Of a DNA stretch of 7,237 nt, positions 1-6,548 are shown piece by piece. Each line of letters opens with the position of its first letter. Within the stretch, counting starts at the first letter, position 1. The stretch is from positions 1-7,237 of the forward strand of contig JAJFMB010000026.1 of the NCBI GenBank assembly GCA_021772355.1. Reading direction: 5' to 3'. The notes beneath the pieces were generated by a model, which had not been told where the DNA came from, ran no database searches, and was given only the letters and a program-made list of their open reading frames with translations. Source of the DNA: Chlamydiota bacterium. Lineage in GTDB: Bacteria; Chlamydiota; Chlamydiia; Chlamydiales; JAJFMB01. Position numbers and translations under genes: made by a program.

Positions 1-1014
1 AAGTTCCTTGGCATTATGATGCCTTTCTTGGCTGTAGGTGGCCAAAAGGCTTTTCGGAGCCTTGTTGTTTTTGACAAGAGCGAGTTTCCAAGCGAGATTA
101 AAGGCATCCTGCATACCGGTATTCATGCCCTGTCCTCCTACGGGACTGTGAATATGAAGAGCATCTCCTAAGAGAAACACATTGCGTTCTTGGACGCGAT
201 CGGCCAGGTGATAGCTCACCTTAAAAAAGCCGCTCCATGGGATGTCTTGAATTTTTATGCGACACTGTGTTCGTTTTTGAAGAAGATCTTCCACCTGTTG
301 CATGGAATAAATATCACTTTTTTCATTGATAGAGTGATCAAAGAGGTTTGTCACAATGCGAATAGTGTCCGAATTGATGGGAAATGCTGCTAATATTCCA
401 TCGTCGTGAAAAAAAATGGAGATTTCATGATAGGAAAATGGCCATTGGGCTTTTATGTCAGCTAGAAAAAAGAGGTGATCAACTGCATCGCCTGAAAAGG
501 AAATACCACTTAAAGTGCGCGTCGTGCTGTGCGCTCCATCACATCCTAGCAGCCATGTGGCGCGCACCTCTTCGTTTTGTCCCGAAGGATCTTTTATCTG
601 AGCTGTTACATCTTGATCAGACTGTTCAAACGAGATCAGTTCCTTATTCCATTCCACACTATGGTGTTGAAGGCCATCTATTAATTGACGCTCCGTATCG
701 CTTTGAGGGAGAATGAGAATAAATTGAAACGGTGAGTCGACTTCAGAAATGTCTAAGTGAGCCAGTTTACGTGCTCCCTGGTACCAGTCTGCTCCGTGAA
801 TCTTATTTCCTTTGGCAATAAATTTTTCGGCAAGGTTGAGCTGGTTGAGAAGTTCTAGCGTTCTCGGTTGCAGTCCAAGAGCTTTTGAGTGTTCAGAAGG
901 GGCAGGTTTTTTATCGATAATTCGAAACGTAAGACCAAGCTGTTCCAAACAGTTGGCCATCATAAGTCCTGTTGGACCCGCTCCTACAATTAAGGCATCA
1001 AGTTCTTTTGTCAT
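1..1014 (-). CDS. FAD-dependent monooxygenase, PheA/TfdB-like (C-terminus cut by the window edge)
   Basis: This is a flavoprotein hydroxylase of the p-hydroxybenzoate/phenol hydroxylase group (FAD_binding_3 family), which uses FAD, NAD(P)H and O2 to hydroxylate aromatic or polyketide-like substrates in the cytoplasm. The frame is open through 338 codons with no stop before base 1. Three family motifs are visible in order: the dinucleotide-binding GAGPTG at residues 11-16, followed by an acidic residue at the end of the second strand (D34); the DG motif GCDGAHSTTR at 157-166; and the FAD-ribityl GD motif with its glycine-rich continuation (GDALHIHSPVGGQGMNTG, 283-300). Complete members are usually about 500-550 residues, so roughly a third, including the end of the substrate domain, lies outside the window. 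The start is uncertain: an in-frame ATG at 1029 would add MLNNN, and neither start has a convincing Shine-Dalgarno sequence. It is divergent from the symporter, and the substrate cannot be read from this fragment. Confidence 0.9.
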   Translation of the reverse strand, partial: MTKELDALIVGAGPTGLMMANCLEQLGLTFRIIDKKPAPSEHSKALGLQPRTLELLNQLNLAEKFIAKGNKIHGADWYQGARKLAHLDISEVDSPFQFILILPQSDTERQLIDGLQHHSVEWNKELISFEQSDQDVTAQIKDPSGQNEEVRATWLLGCDGAHSTTRTLSGISFSGDAVDHLFFLADIKAQWPFSYHEISIFFHDDGILAAFPINSDTIRIVTNLFDHSINEKSDIYSMQQVEDLLQKRTQCRIKIQDIPWSGFFKVSYHLADRVQERNVFLLGDALHIHSPVGGQGMNTGMQDAFNLAWKLALVKNNKAPKSLLATYSQERHHNAKEL

Positions 1015-1067
1015 ATTATTATTTAACATTTGTGATTTGTGAATTTTCCTCAAGAAAAAAAAGAGGT

Positions 1068-1078
1068 TCTGGTATAAT
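1068..1078 (+). promoter_or_regulatory. Candidate extended -10 promoter of the symporter gene
   Basis: The sequence TCTGGTATAAT contains a perfect TATAAT (1073-1078) preceded by TG and one base (1070-1072), which is the extended -10 pattern. No good -35 box stands 17 bases upstream, as an extended -10 would allow. Transcription would start near 1084-1086, leaving only about 10-12 bases before the symporter ATG at 1096. Confidence 0.5.
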
Positions 1079-1095
1079 TCTTCACTAAAAATATT

Positions 1096-2511
1096 ATGAT
1101 TGTAATTGGCTTAAGCATATATCTAATCGCTATGATGGTCATTGGTCTTGTCGCGGGAAGTCGCGTCAAAGACTTAGATGACTATCTCGTGGCAGGACGC
1201 AAACTCCCTTATTTTCTCGTAGTACCAACAATTGTGGCTACGTGGTTTGGTGCTGGCACATGCATGGGAGTTTCCGGGATTGCTTATACAGGGGGATTAA
1301 AGGAAACAATCGCCGATCCATTTGGCTGTTCCGTTGCCCTACTCTTAGCTGCGCTATTTTTTGTGAAGCAGTTGCGCAAGCGAAACTTTGTAACAATCTC
1401 TGATATGATGCGTGTCGCCTACGGAAAGAAGGCTGAGACGTTCGCTTCTTTTTTAATGATCCCCTTCTATGTTGGAACGCTCGCTTCACAACTTGTGGCC
1501 ATTGGCTATATTTTTGCTCTATTTACAGGAATGGATACTTTTACAGGGATTTTCTTAGGGGCGCTTGCAGTTGTTATCTACACTACAGCCGGGGGGATGT
1601 GGGCAGTAACTGTCACCGACCTTGTACAATTTGTGTTTCTTGTCGGTAGTGTTGTGATGTTGCTTGTTTATTCTCTTGGCTCTGTTCCCGACTTTTTTGT
1701 GCTCGCCTCTACTGTCAAATCAGACTTAAGCAATATTTTACCTCATCATCTCAACTGTTCGGGGTGGTGCTCCTACCTCGGAAGGTGGCTTATGACCGGC
1801 CTTGGTGGAATTATGGGGCAGGACCTGATTCAAAGAGCACTTGCTGCTAAATCCGAGAACGTGGCCAAAGCAGGAACCCTGACAGCTGCTGTGCTTTATC
1901 TCGTCTTGGGAATGATTCCAATCATTATAGGTGTCGCAGGCCGTTTATCAATGCCCGACCTACAGGAACCTGAATTGCTTATTCCGATTATGGCACAGAA
2001 GGTTTTTACTCCATTTCTGTTTACCATATTTGTGATTGGACTTCTTTCGGCAATTATGAGTACTGCCGATAGTTATTTGTTGGCAGGAACATCGATTCTT
2101 GTTCACAACGTAATAGTCCCACTTTCTCGTGATGATAGACATGCTCTTTTATATATGCGGACGGTCAACATCATTCTTGTCGTATTGGCGCTTTTTATCG
2201 GGATGGCACTGCCTCGTATTTTTGATCTCATGGTGCATTCCGGTGCTACCTTGTTCGTTGCCATCTTCGTGCCGATCACAGCTGCCCTCCACCTGCGCCA
2301 TCCCACAGCAACCGCTGCCTGGAGCTCAATGATTACAGGTCTCATCTTTTGGCTGGGAGCAATCATATACCGCGTCAATGACTTGAGCACAAGTCATGAA
2401 GAAGCGCTTTACTTCGCCGCTATGATAGGGGGGTCGGCATCTCTTGTTGGCTACGCAGTTCCATACATCTACCAAAGATACGTAAGAGCGCACACCTTGG
2501 CCCCTTCTTAA
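1096..2511 (+). CDS. Sodium:solute symporter (SSS/SSF family), substrate unknown
   Basis: This is an inner-membrane secondary transporter that would use the sodium gradient to import a small solute. The 471 residues are almost entirely alternating hydrophobic segments (about 12-13), with the LeuT-type layout of the SSS family. The first helix begins at residue 1 and is followed by the family's DDYLVAGRKL stretch (28-37). Other hallmarks are ATWFGAG (48-54), AGGMWAVTVTDLVQF (165-179), GQDLIQRALAAKS (241-253) and LLSAIMSTADSYLLAGTSIL (316-335). S322 and T323 match the Na2-site Ser/Thr pair known from PutP and vSGLT. By eye the ATW and MSTADS regions resemble choline-transporter-like members more than PutP, but this does not fix the substrate. 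The start is supported because an in-frame stop lies at 1075-1077 and the first helix needs these residues. No Shine-Dalgarno sequence is visible. The stop overlaps the stop of the convergent cupin gene. Confidence 0.95.
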   Translation: MIVIGLSIYLIAMMVIGLVAGSRVKDLDDYLVAGRKLPYFLVVPTIVATWFGAGTCMGVSGIAYTGGLKETIADPFGCSVALLLAALFFVKQLRKRNFVTISDMMRVAYGKKAETFASFLMIPFYVGTLASQLVAIGYIFALFTGMDTFTGIFLGALAVVIYTTAGGMWAVTVTDLVQFVFLVGSVVMLLVYSLGSVPDFFVLASTVKSDLSNILPHHLNCSGWCSYLGRWLMTGLGGIMGQDLIQRALAAKSENVAKAGTLTAAVLYLVLGMIPIIIGVAGRLSMPDLQEPELLIPIMAQKVFTPFLFTIFVIGLLSAIMSTADSYLLAGTSILVHNVIVPLSRDDRHALLYMRTVNIILVVLALFIGMALPRIFDLMVHSGATLFVAIFVPITAALHLRHPTATAAWSSMITGLIFWLGAIIYRVNDLSTSHEEALYFAAMIGGSASLVGYAVPYIYQRYVRAHTLAPS

Positions 2512-3062
2512 GTTTTGATTTCGAATCCCAAGCACTCTTCAGGGCCGGAGCCAATATTCTCGCAGGTATAATATTCATTGGCTTCGCAAATATAAACCCC
2601 CCTTTCATATTTTTGATATTCAACAGCTCCTGTATTCCCATCAGTCACTTTAAATTCAGCCTCTTTCATTGCGACAATAATTCTCTTCCAAGGATGGCGA
2701 TGAAGAGGTTCCACTTCTCCCGGTTTTGTTGCGCTGTACAAAATACGGACATACTCACTTTCAAAGACAATCTCATGCTGATCGGGAGAGGCGCGAACAG
2801 CGTCGTCTTCTGCTAATTCGGCCGGTGGACGATATGTGGTAAAATCTAAATTTAATTTTTTAGATTCTTTAATAAAATCATCAATAATTTTACTCCCACT
2901 CGGTGACTCAAATAGAGGAGAAAATTTGTCGGAAAGAAACGTAACGATCTTATCATCGACAACCCCATAGCACTCTTTAAAACACTGCAAAAGAGCGCGT
3001 TTTTGATTAACTACAAAGGAAGCATCAACTGCTGAAGAAGGAGAAATTCGGCCACTTAACAT
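2508..3062 (-). CDS. Small cupin-fold protein with N-terminal helical extension
   Basis: This is a 184-residue soluble protein. Residues 95-184 have the pattern of a single cupin beta-barrel: short strands, the turn KPGEVEPLHRHPWKR (113-127) and a second half ending in ENIGSGPEECLGFEI (168-182), which resembles the usual 'NTGDEPVRALEVE' closing strands. The first cupin motif keeps two histidines (H121, H123), but the expected downstream glutamate is not in place, so metal binding is doubtful and catalysis is not implied. Residues 1-90 lack cupin character and look helical and charged; they may be a lineage-specific extension. There is no signal peptide or membrane segment. The ATG at 3062 is the only sensible start: an in-frame TAA lies just upstream (3072-3074) and the next methionine is at residue 132. 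The gene is convergent with the symporter (4-base overlap) and divergent from the 729-residue gene. Its specific function is unknown. Confidence 0.75.
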   Translation of the reverse strand: MLSGRISPSSAVDASFVVNQKRALLQCFKECYGVVDDKIVTFLSDKFSPLFESPSGSKIIDDFIKESKKLNLDFTTYRPPAELAEDDAVRASPDQHEIVFESEYVRILYSATKPGEVEPLHRHPWKRIIVAMKEAEFKVTDGNTGAVEYQKYERGVYICEANEYYTCENIGSGPEECLGFEIKT

Positions 3063-3100
3063 ATGATTACGTTACCCCATAATCCTTTTAAATGGAATAG

Positions 3101-3129
3101 ATATTAAGATGTTATTAAAATAATTGCAA
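3101..3129 (-). promoter_or_regulatory. Candidate sigma70-type promoter of the cupin gene
   Basis: Read on the minus strand, TTGCAA (3129-3124, 4 of 6 matches to TTGACA) is separated by exactly 17 bases from TAATAT (3106-3101, 4 of 6 matches to TATAAT). Initiation near 3094 would give a leader of about 30 bases. TTGCAA is itself a palindrome, so it reads the same towards the divergent gene. This is a pattern match only. Confidence 0.35.
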
Positions 3130-3157
3130 ATATTTACTACGTGTGAGTCTGGTATTA

Positions 3158-3166
3158 TGTTATAAT
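3158..3166 (+). promoter_or_regulatory. Candidate extended -10 promoter of the 729-residue gene
   Basis: TGTTATAAT is a perfect extended -10 (TG, one base, TATAAT at 3161-3166). A second, weaker extended -10, TGGTATTAT (3150-3158), lies directly upstream. No clear -35 is present at 17 bases. The predicted start near 3173 gives a leader of about 20 bases containing the ribosome binding site. Confidence 0.5.
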
Positions 3167-3180
3167 CATAACTGTGGTTT

Positions 3181-3187
3181 AGAGGGG
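3181..3187 (+). promoter_or_regulatory. Ribosome binding site of the 729-residue gene
   Basis: AGAGGGG lies a few bases before the ATG at 3192. This purine-rich Shine-Dalgarno-like sequence is well spaced and fixes the start of the long reading frame. Confidence 0.6.
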
Positions 3188-3191
3188 AACT

Positions 3192-5381
3192 ATGGGTGAT
3201 TATAACGCCTCTGGTATACAGGGGCAACAAACACAGCTGAACGCAGCTATTGTTTCTTCAGGTAAAACTGAAGACGTTAAGGATGCGAAAGCGACTCTCA
3301 TTACTGATACTACTTCTAAAGCTCTCAAAACTGAGCAAAAAGCTGAGCATCCTTTAAATCCGAATCAAGTAAAGCAAGATGCGATGCGTCAACAATCGCT
3401 TCATGCCAAAAATACAGAGAGGTCGCTTATACGGGACACAATGCGCAATGCCGTTACCGATACCATTGAAAGCTATAACCCTAAAGTAACAAAAGAAGAA
3501 ACAATCAACTCGTTAACAAACGGAACATTTATCCAACGAAAACTGGAAGACCAAATCCGGGTTGCCAAAGGAGATCCAGATTTTAAGCTCGAACCTGCCC
3601 AATTAAAACAAATGAAATCTTATATCACAGTAGGAAACAGAGCTGGACTTATGGCTGAATTGAAAAGGGTTCTTGGACCGGAGAAGGCAGAAAAAGCAGA
3701 AAAACTCACTTTAACGATAATGGATGAAACGAAATCTGTACGGCAAGTTAGCATCGAAAGTCCTGAACGCTATGCCGATCAGCTAGAAGGATGCTTTCTC
3801 AAACTCATGAAAAATATTAATACGCGCGTAGAAGGGGATGATGTGCGCAAAGCTAACTATGAAGCGCTGCAAATATTGCGCGAAGCTTTCCAGTCTGATG
3901 CGTATCAACATCTTAAAGAAGACGAATCAAATGCGTATGTCAAGATGCTGCATGATATTAACTTAAAGCTTTATGAAGAAACACCGCTACTCGATGCCTA
4001 TCAGGAGTATGGCTTCAATTGCATGGAAGATGCTGGCGTAACAAGAGACGAAGTCAGGGAGATGAAAACAGACACTACAGAGAATAGAGCTGTCTTTGAA
4101 ACGAAAATGATGACTGCGTGGACAAATTTAAAGAACAATAAACTCTCTAAGATCTTTGGGAGAATAAGAAGTATCGTCGTTAACAAACTGAGTGCATTGC
4201 GCAGTCAGATGACTTCCTTGGGTTATGATCCAAGAGGTGAAGGGGAAAACAACGCCGGTGCTTTCTATAAGGAGACTGTAAACTTAAAAGATGATCGAAC
4301 AGGAGAAATCGTCAATGTCTTTACCCCAAGCCCCACCTTGGGTGGCGTTGTCTCCCCCGAATACCGCGCAGCTCTTCAGGCCATGCAAAATCATAGATTG
4401 AATCCTCCGGAAGAACTTAACAGGTCGGAAGAGGAGATGCAGTTCTTTGAAGAGGAGATTTCTGAGCAGAAATTAAGTAGGCCCGGCGGATGGGTCTATG
4501 TCAATCACCAGGATATTACTAAAGGCGCCAAAAGCGTTCTCAGTAAAGTCATCATGCGGCTCAACGAAGAACTTCCCTTAGGCGCCGAAAGCGCGCGCAG
4601 TAAAGTCATCATGCGGCTCAACGAAGAATTTCCTTTTTCCTTTAAAGGGATCACTCTGACAAAAGATTCCAAATTTTATCAGGCTGGCATGAGTCATGAT
4701 GTCAGTTGGAAAAAGGTTAAACAGAAAAAATTCAACTCCCCCGGTGACTTAAATAGAAATTTCACTGAATTATCAAATGACTTTAGAAAAGAACTTCTGC
4801 ATGAGAATAATTTTTCCGTCGATAAAAGCCATAAGGGAAAAGGGTTTTATTTTCCCGGTAAAGTGGAAGATTGGAAAAAAGATATCGATAACGCGTTAAA
4901 TGAAGCCGATACATTCATCCATAAAGTAATAAAAGATAACAACGTGTCTTATGATCAATTAACGCCCCAAGACATATGGGAATTAGAGGCTGTATACAAA
5001 GAGTTTGTTTATGCCGCGCTGTCTAAAGCTGCGGAAATCAAAATGCTGCAACAAATGGGCGGCAATAAAAACAAAATCTTGTTGACGAAAGCTTGCAAGG
5101 AAAATATTGACCGAGGGGGAGCTGAAAATGCCAAGTCTCTTTGGATTATAGGACGTAAAAACGAAGACGTGTTAGGTTGCTTCTTTTCCAGGGCCGCCAT
5201 GGGGCGCTTTAGAGCAATACTGCCTCACCGCTTCCAACACTTTCGTTCTTGTATCAAGTGGAGCTCTCAAGATCTCTTTAATCAACACCTCAAAGAATAT
5301 TTAAATAAAAACTTTACTCATTTCACTAAAACATCAAGTGTCGAGAGTGTTCACGGGAAAGTAGAAGAGTCTGTCGAATAA
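3192..5381 (+). CDS. Large uncharacterised soluble protein; candidate secreted effector
   Basis: I do not recognise a family for this 729-residue protein. It is rich in Lys, Glu, Asp, Asn and Gln, has no signal peptide and no membrane segment, and most of it reads as amphipathic helix. Residues 1-60 are polar and Gln/Thr/Ser/Ala-rich, a composition often seen in type III secretion signals; this is suggestive, not diagnostic. Residues around 85-330 look like a helical domain with a short AEKAEK repeat near 167-172. Residues 340-440 contain more Gly/Pro and turns. Residues 445-463 and 464-482 are a tandem duplication, each carrying SKVIMRLNEE. The end (about 715-729) is a polar Ser/Val/Glu tail. 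The start is supported by the ribosome binding site and the extended -10. The gene is divergent from the cupin gene and followed by a possible terminator, so it is probably transcribed alone. It is a real gene on length, leader signals and codon pattern; a role as an effector is inference only. Confidence 0.85.
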   Translation: MGDYNASGIQGQQTQLNAAIVSSGKTEDVKDAKATLITDTTSKALKTEQKAEHPLNPNQVKQDAMRQQSLHAKNTERSLIRDTMRNAVTDTIESYNPKVTKEETINSLTNGTFIQRKLEDQIRVAKGDPDFKLEPAQLKQMKSYITVGNRAGLMAELKRVLGPEKAEKAEKLTLTIMDETKSVRQVSIESPERYADQLEGCFLKLMKNINTRVEGDDVRKANYEALQILREAFQSDAYQHLKEDESNAYVKMLHDINLKLYEETPLLDAYQEYGFNCMEDAGVTRDEVREMKTDTTENRAVFETKMMTAWTNLKNNKLSKIFGRIRSIVVNKLSALRSQMTSLGYDPRGEGENNAGAFYKETVNLKDDRTGEIVNVFTPSPTLGGVVSPEYRAALQAMQNHRLNPPEELNRSEEEMQFFEEEISEQKLSRPGGWVYVNHQDITKGAKSVLSKVIMRLNEELPLGAESARSKVIMRLNEEFPFSFKGITLTKDSKFYQAGMSHDVSWKKVKQKKFNSPGDLNRNFTELSNDFRKELLHENNFSVDKSHKGKGFYFPGKVEDWKKDIDNALNEADTFIHKVIKDNNVSYDQLTPQDIWELEAVYKEFVYAALSKAAEIKMLQQMGGNKNKILLTKACKENIDRGGAENAKSLWIIGRKNEDVLGCFFSRAAMGRFRAILPHRFQHFRSCIKWSSQDLFNQHLKEYLNKNFTHFTKTSSVESVHGKVEESVE
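4524..4637 (+). repeat. 57-bp tandem duplication (two units) inside the 729-residue gene
   Basis: Unit 1 is 4524-4580 and unit 2 is 4581-4637; both begin with GGCGCC. A 31-base core is identical in the two (4541-4571 and 4598-4628), while the outer parts have diverged. Because 57 is a multiple of three, the frame is kept and a 19-residue segment is duplicated: GAKSVLSKVIMRLNEELPL followed by GAESARSKVIMRLNEEFPF. Confidence 0.95.
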
Positions 5382-5384
5382 TTA

Positions 5385-5446
5385 TTTTAACAGAAATTTC
5401 AGCAGAGCCTTGCATGTTATAGCGGTTCTTGTTAAAACATTTTTTA
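5385..5446 (+). terminator. Possible terminator after the 729-residue gene
   Basis: TTTTAACA (5385-5392) pairs perfectly with TGTTAAAA (5430-5437). Stacked inside it, AGAGCC (5404-5409) pairs with GGTTCT (5424-5429) with one G-U pair, leaving an 11-base bulge on the 5' side. A run of six T (5440-5445) follows. The stem is AT-rich and bulged, so this is a weaker candidate than the hairpin after the next gene. Confidence 0.4.
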
Positions 5447-5550
5447 ATTCATTTATTATATTTCCAATTTTGTAAATAAAAATATTTAATGCGTAAAAGT
5501 TAATTGTAATTTATTAACTAAATGTATATAGTATAAATTTTCACTAAAAT

Positions 5551-5556
5551 AGGAGA
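5551..5556 (+). promoter_or_regulatory. Ribosome binding site of the repeat-tail protein
   Basis: AGGAGA lies 8 bases before the ATG at 5565. It is the strongest Shine-Dalgarno match in the window and fixes the start. Confidence 0.75.
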
Positions 5557-5564
5557 AATATAAT

Positions 5565-6524
5565 ATGGAACCAAGTAGTCTTCATAAATTTAATGATTTT
5601 GTTAATGGTTTACAGCCCCATATTGGGTTTACTGGAGGTCGTTATTTAATTAAGAGTAATAGTAAAAAAATCGAATTTAAAGGTAATCTGAATAGTATCG
5701 TAAAAGATTTCCAGAAAACATATAACTCTGAAAGAAATCCTAGTAAAGATGATTTAGTAAATGCCGAAAGGATCATCACAAAAATTGATAATTTAGATAG
5801 TGAAGCAAACAGGTTGTTAAAGACCAAAAACGTCATTATCAGAGTTTTAACAGCTGTTAAGAGATTTTTTGGAAATCTACTCTTTGATAGAAGAAAAGTC
5901 TTAGTAAAAATTGCTCAAGATGTTCAAGCAAAATCTCAAGCTAGTACCACTACGACATCCACTTCATCCCCAAAGCCCCCGACTCCACCAACTGATCCAA
6001 AACCACCAGCTCCTCCGACTGCACCAGCATTGCATGCAAATATTTTTCTTCGTGGATATAAACCTCCGACTACAGCAGTCATTTCGCCAGCACAAGCAGC
6101 TTCTAGACGACGACAGCCAACCGTAGCCGTTATCACTCCTTCTGAGGCCGCATCTCGCCGTCCAGGAAGACCAGCGGCAGCTCCGGCTCGTGAGGCTCCA
6201 CAGTCTGCAAGACAGCCAGCAGCTACAGCAGCTCCAGCTAGAGAAGCAGCGAAGCCGGCAAGACAGCCAGCAGCTCCTGCAGCTCCGGCTCGTGCAGCTA
6301 CAGCAGCTCCAGCTAGAGAAGCGGCGAAGCCAGCAAGACCGGCAGCAGCTCCGGCTCGTGCAGCTACAGCAGCTCCAGCTAAAGAAGCGGCGAAGCCAGC
6401 AAGACCGGCAGCAGCTCCAGCAGCTACAGCTACAGCCGCTCCTGCTAAACAAACTGCGCAGCCGGCAAGACCTGCAAAACCTGCTAAAAGTATTGCAGCT
6501 AAGTTGAAAAAGGCCACAGCCTAA
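5565..6524 (+). CDS. Modular protein: novel N-terminal domain, Pro-rich linker, Ala/Pro/Lys/Arg repeat tail (H1-like)
   Basis: I do not recognise a named family for the whole 319-residue protein. Residues 1-125 form a predicted mostly helical domain with a basic amphipathic stretch near 86-112 (KTKNVIIRVLTAVKRFFG, then NLLFDRR); there is no signal peptide. Residues 126-154 are a Ser/Thr then Pro-rich linker (PKPPTPPTDPKPPAPP). Residues 170-182 and 187-199 carry two copies of [TV]AVI[ST]P..AASRR. From about 200 to 308 the protein is built of Ala/Pro/Arg/Lys repeats of the type ATAAPAREAAKPARPAAAPA, ending in basic AAKLKKATA. Such tails are known from histone-H1-like bacterial proteins (AlgP-type KPAA repeats, chlamydial Hc2), so nucleic-acid binding is possible, although several Glu residues dilute the charge. 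A secreted protein with an extended proline-rich arm is the alternative. The start is fixed by AGGAGA 8 bases upstream, and a strong terminator follows the stop. The N-terminal half is coded in strikingly AT-rich DNA and the tail in GC-rich DNA. Confidence 0.85.
   Translation: MEPSSLHKFNDFVNGLQPHIGFTGGRYLIKSNSKKIEFKGNLNSIVKDFQKTYNSERNPSKDDLVNAERIITKIDNLDSEANRLLKTKNVIIRVLTAVKRFFGNLLFDRRKVLVKIAQDVQAKSQASTTTTSTSSPKPPTPPTDPKPPAPPTAPALHANIFLRGYKPPTTAVISPAQAASRRRQPTVAVITPSEAASRRPGRPAAAPAREAPQSARQPAATAAPAREAAKPARQPAAPAAPARAATAAPAREAAKPARPAAAPARAATAAPAKEAAKPARPAAAPAATATAAPAKQTAQPARPAKPAKSIAAKLKKATA
6072..6161 (+). repeat. Diverged 51-bp duplication coding two AVI-P-AASRR motifs
   Basis: Residues 170-182 (TAVISPAQAASRR, 6072-6110) and 187-199 (VAVITPSEAASRR, 6123-6161) are spaced 17 residues apart. 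The protein motif is well kept although many third codon positions differ, so the copies are older than the tail repeats next to them. Confidence 0.8.
6222..6494 (+). repeat. Tandem repeats of about 66 bp coding the Ala/Pro/Lys/Arg tail
   Basis: The units start at GCT-ACA: 6222-6296 (75 bp, three extra codons), 6297-6362 (66 bp), 6363-6428 (66 bp) and a diverged last unit from 6429. Units two and three differ at only one of their first 56 bases. All periods are multiples of three, so unit gain or loss would keep the frame. A degenerate precursor of the unit is visible before 6222. Confidence 0.9.
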
Positions 6525-6548
6525 TTTTTCATAGGCTATTCTATTCAC

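Larger units (their letters stand above)
5382..5564. other. AT-rich intergenic spacer
   Basis: These 183 bases hold the possible terminator at the left and the leader of the next gene at the right. The middle is very AT-rich with no credible reading frame. TATAAA (5532-5537) and TATATA (5525-5530) are possible -10 elements for the downstream gene, but AT-richness makes such matches cheap and no good -35 is paired with them. Confidence 0.5.

Noticed and set aside
190..1042. Several plus-strand open frames at 190-393, 384-716 and 812-1042
   Set aside because: They lie antisense to the monooxygenase, whose minus-strand frame is open throughout and carries all FAD motifs.
1238..2641. Minus-strand and shifted frames inside the symporter and across its end (1238-1489, 1960-2142, 2103-2390, 2129-2332, 2326-2535, 2420-2641)
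   Set aside because: Shadows of the symporter and cupin frames with no recognisable protein features.
1096..3062. Symporter plus cupin plus monooxygenase as one catabolic operon
   Set aside because: The three genes alternate in strand (divergent, then convergent), so they cannot be one transcript, and nothing in the sequence links their substrates.
4325..4342. Hairpin CCCAAG/CTTGGG within the orphan gene
   Set aside because: A short 6-bp stem inside a clearly open coding frame with no T-run. It is expected by chance at this length.
4524..6494. Repeats considered as a CRISPR array or mobile-element ends
   Set aside because: The repeats are contiguous and multiples of three within coding frames, with no spacers, no terminal inverted repeats and no transposase or cas genes nearby.
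6190..6507. Plus-strand frame of 105 codons rich in Gln/Leu within the repeats
   Set aside because: Shifted reading of the same repeats. It has no separate leader, and the main frame explains the DNA.
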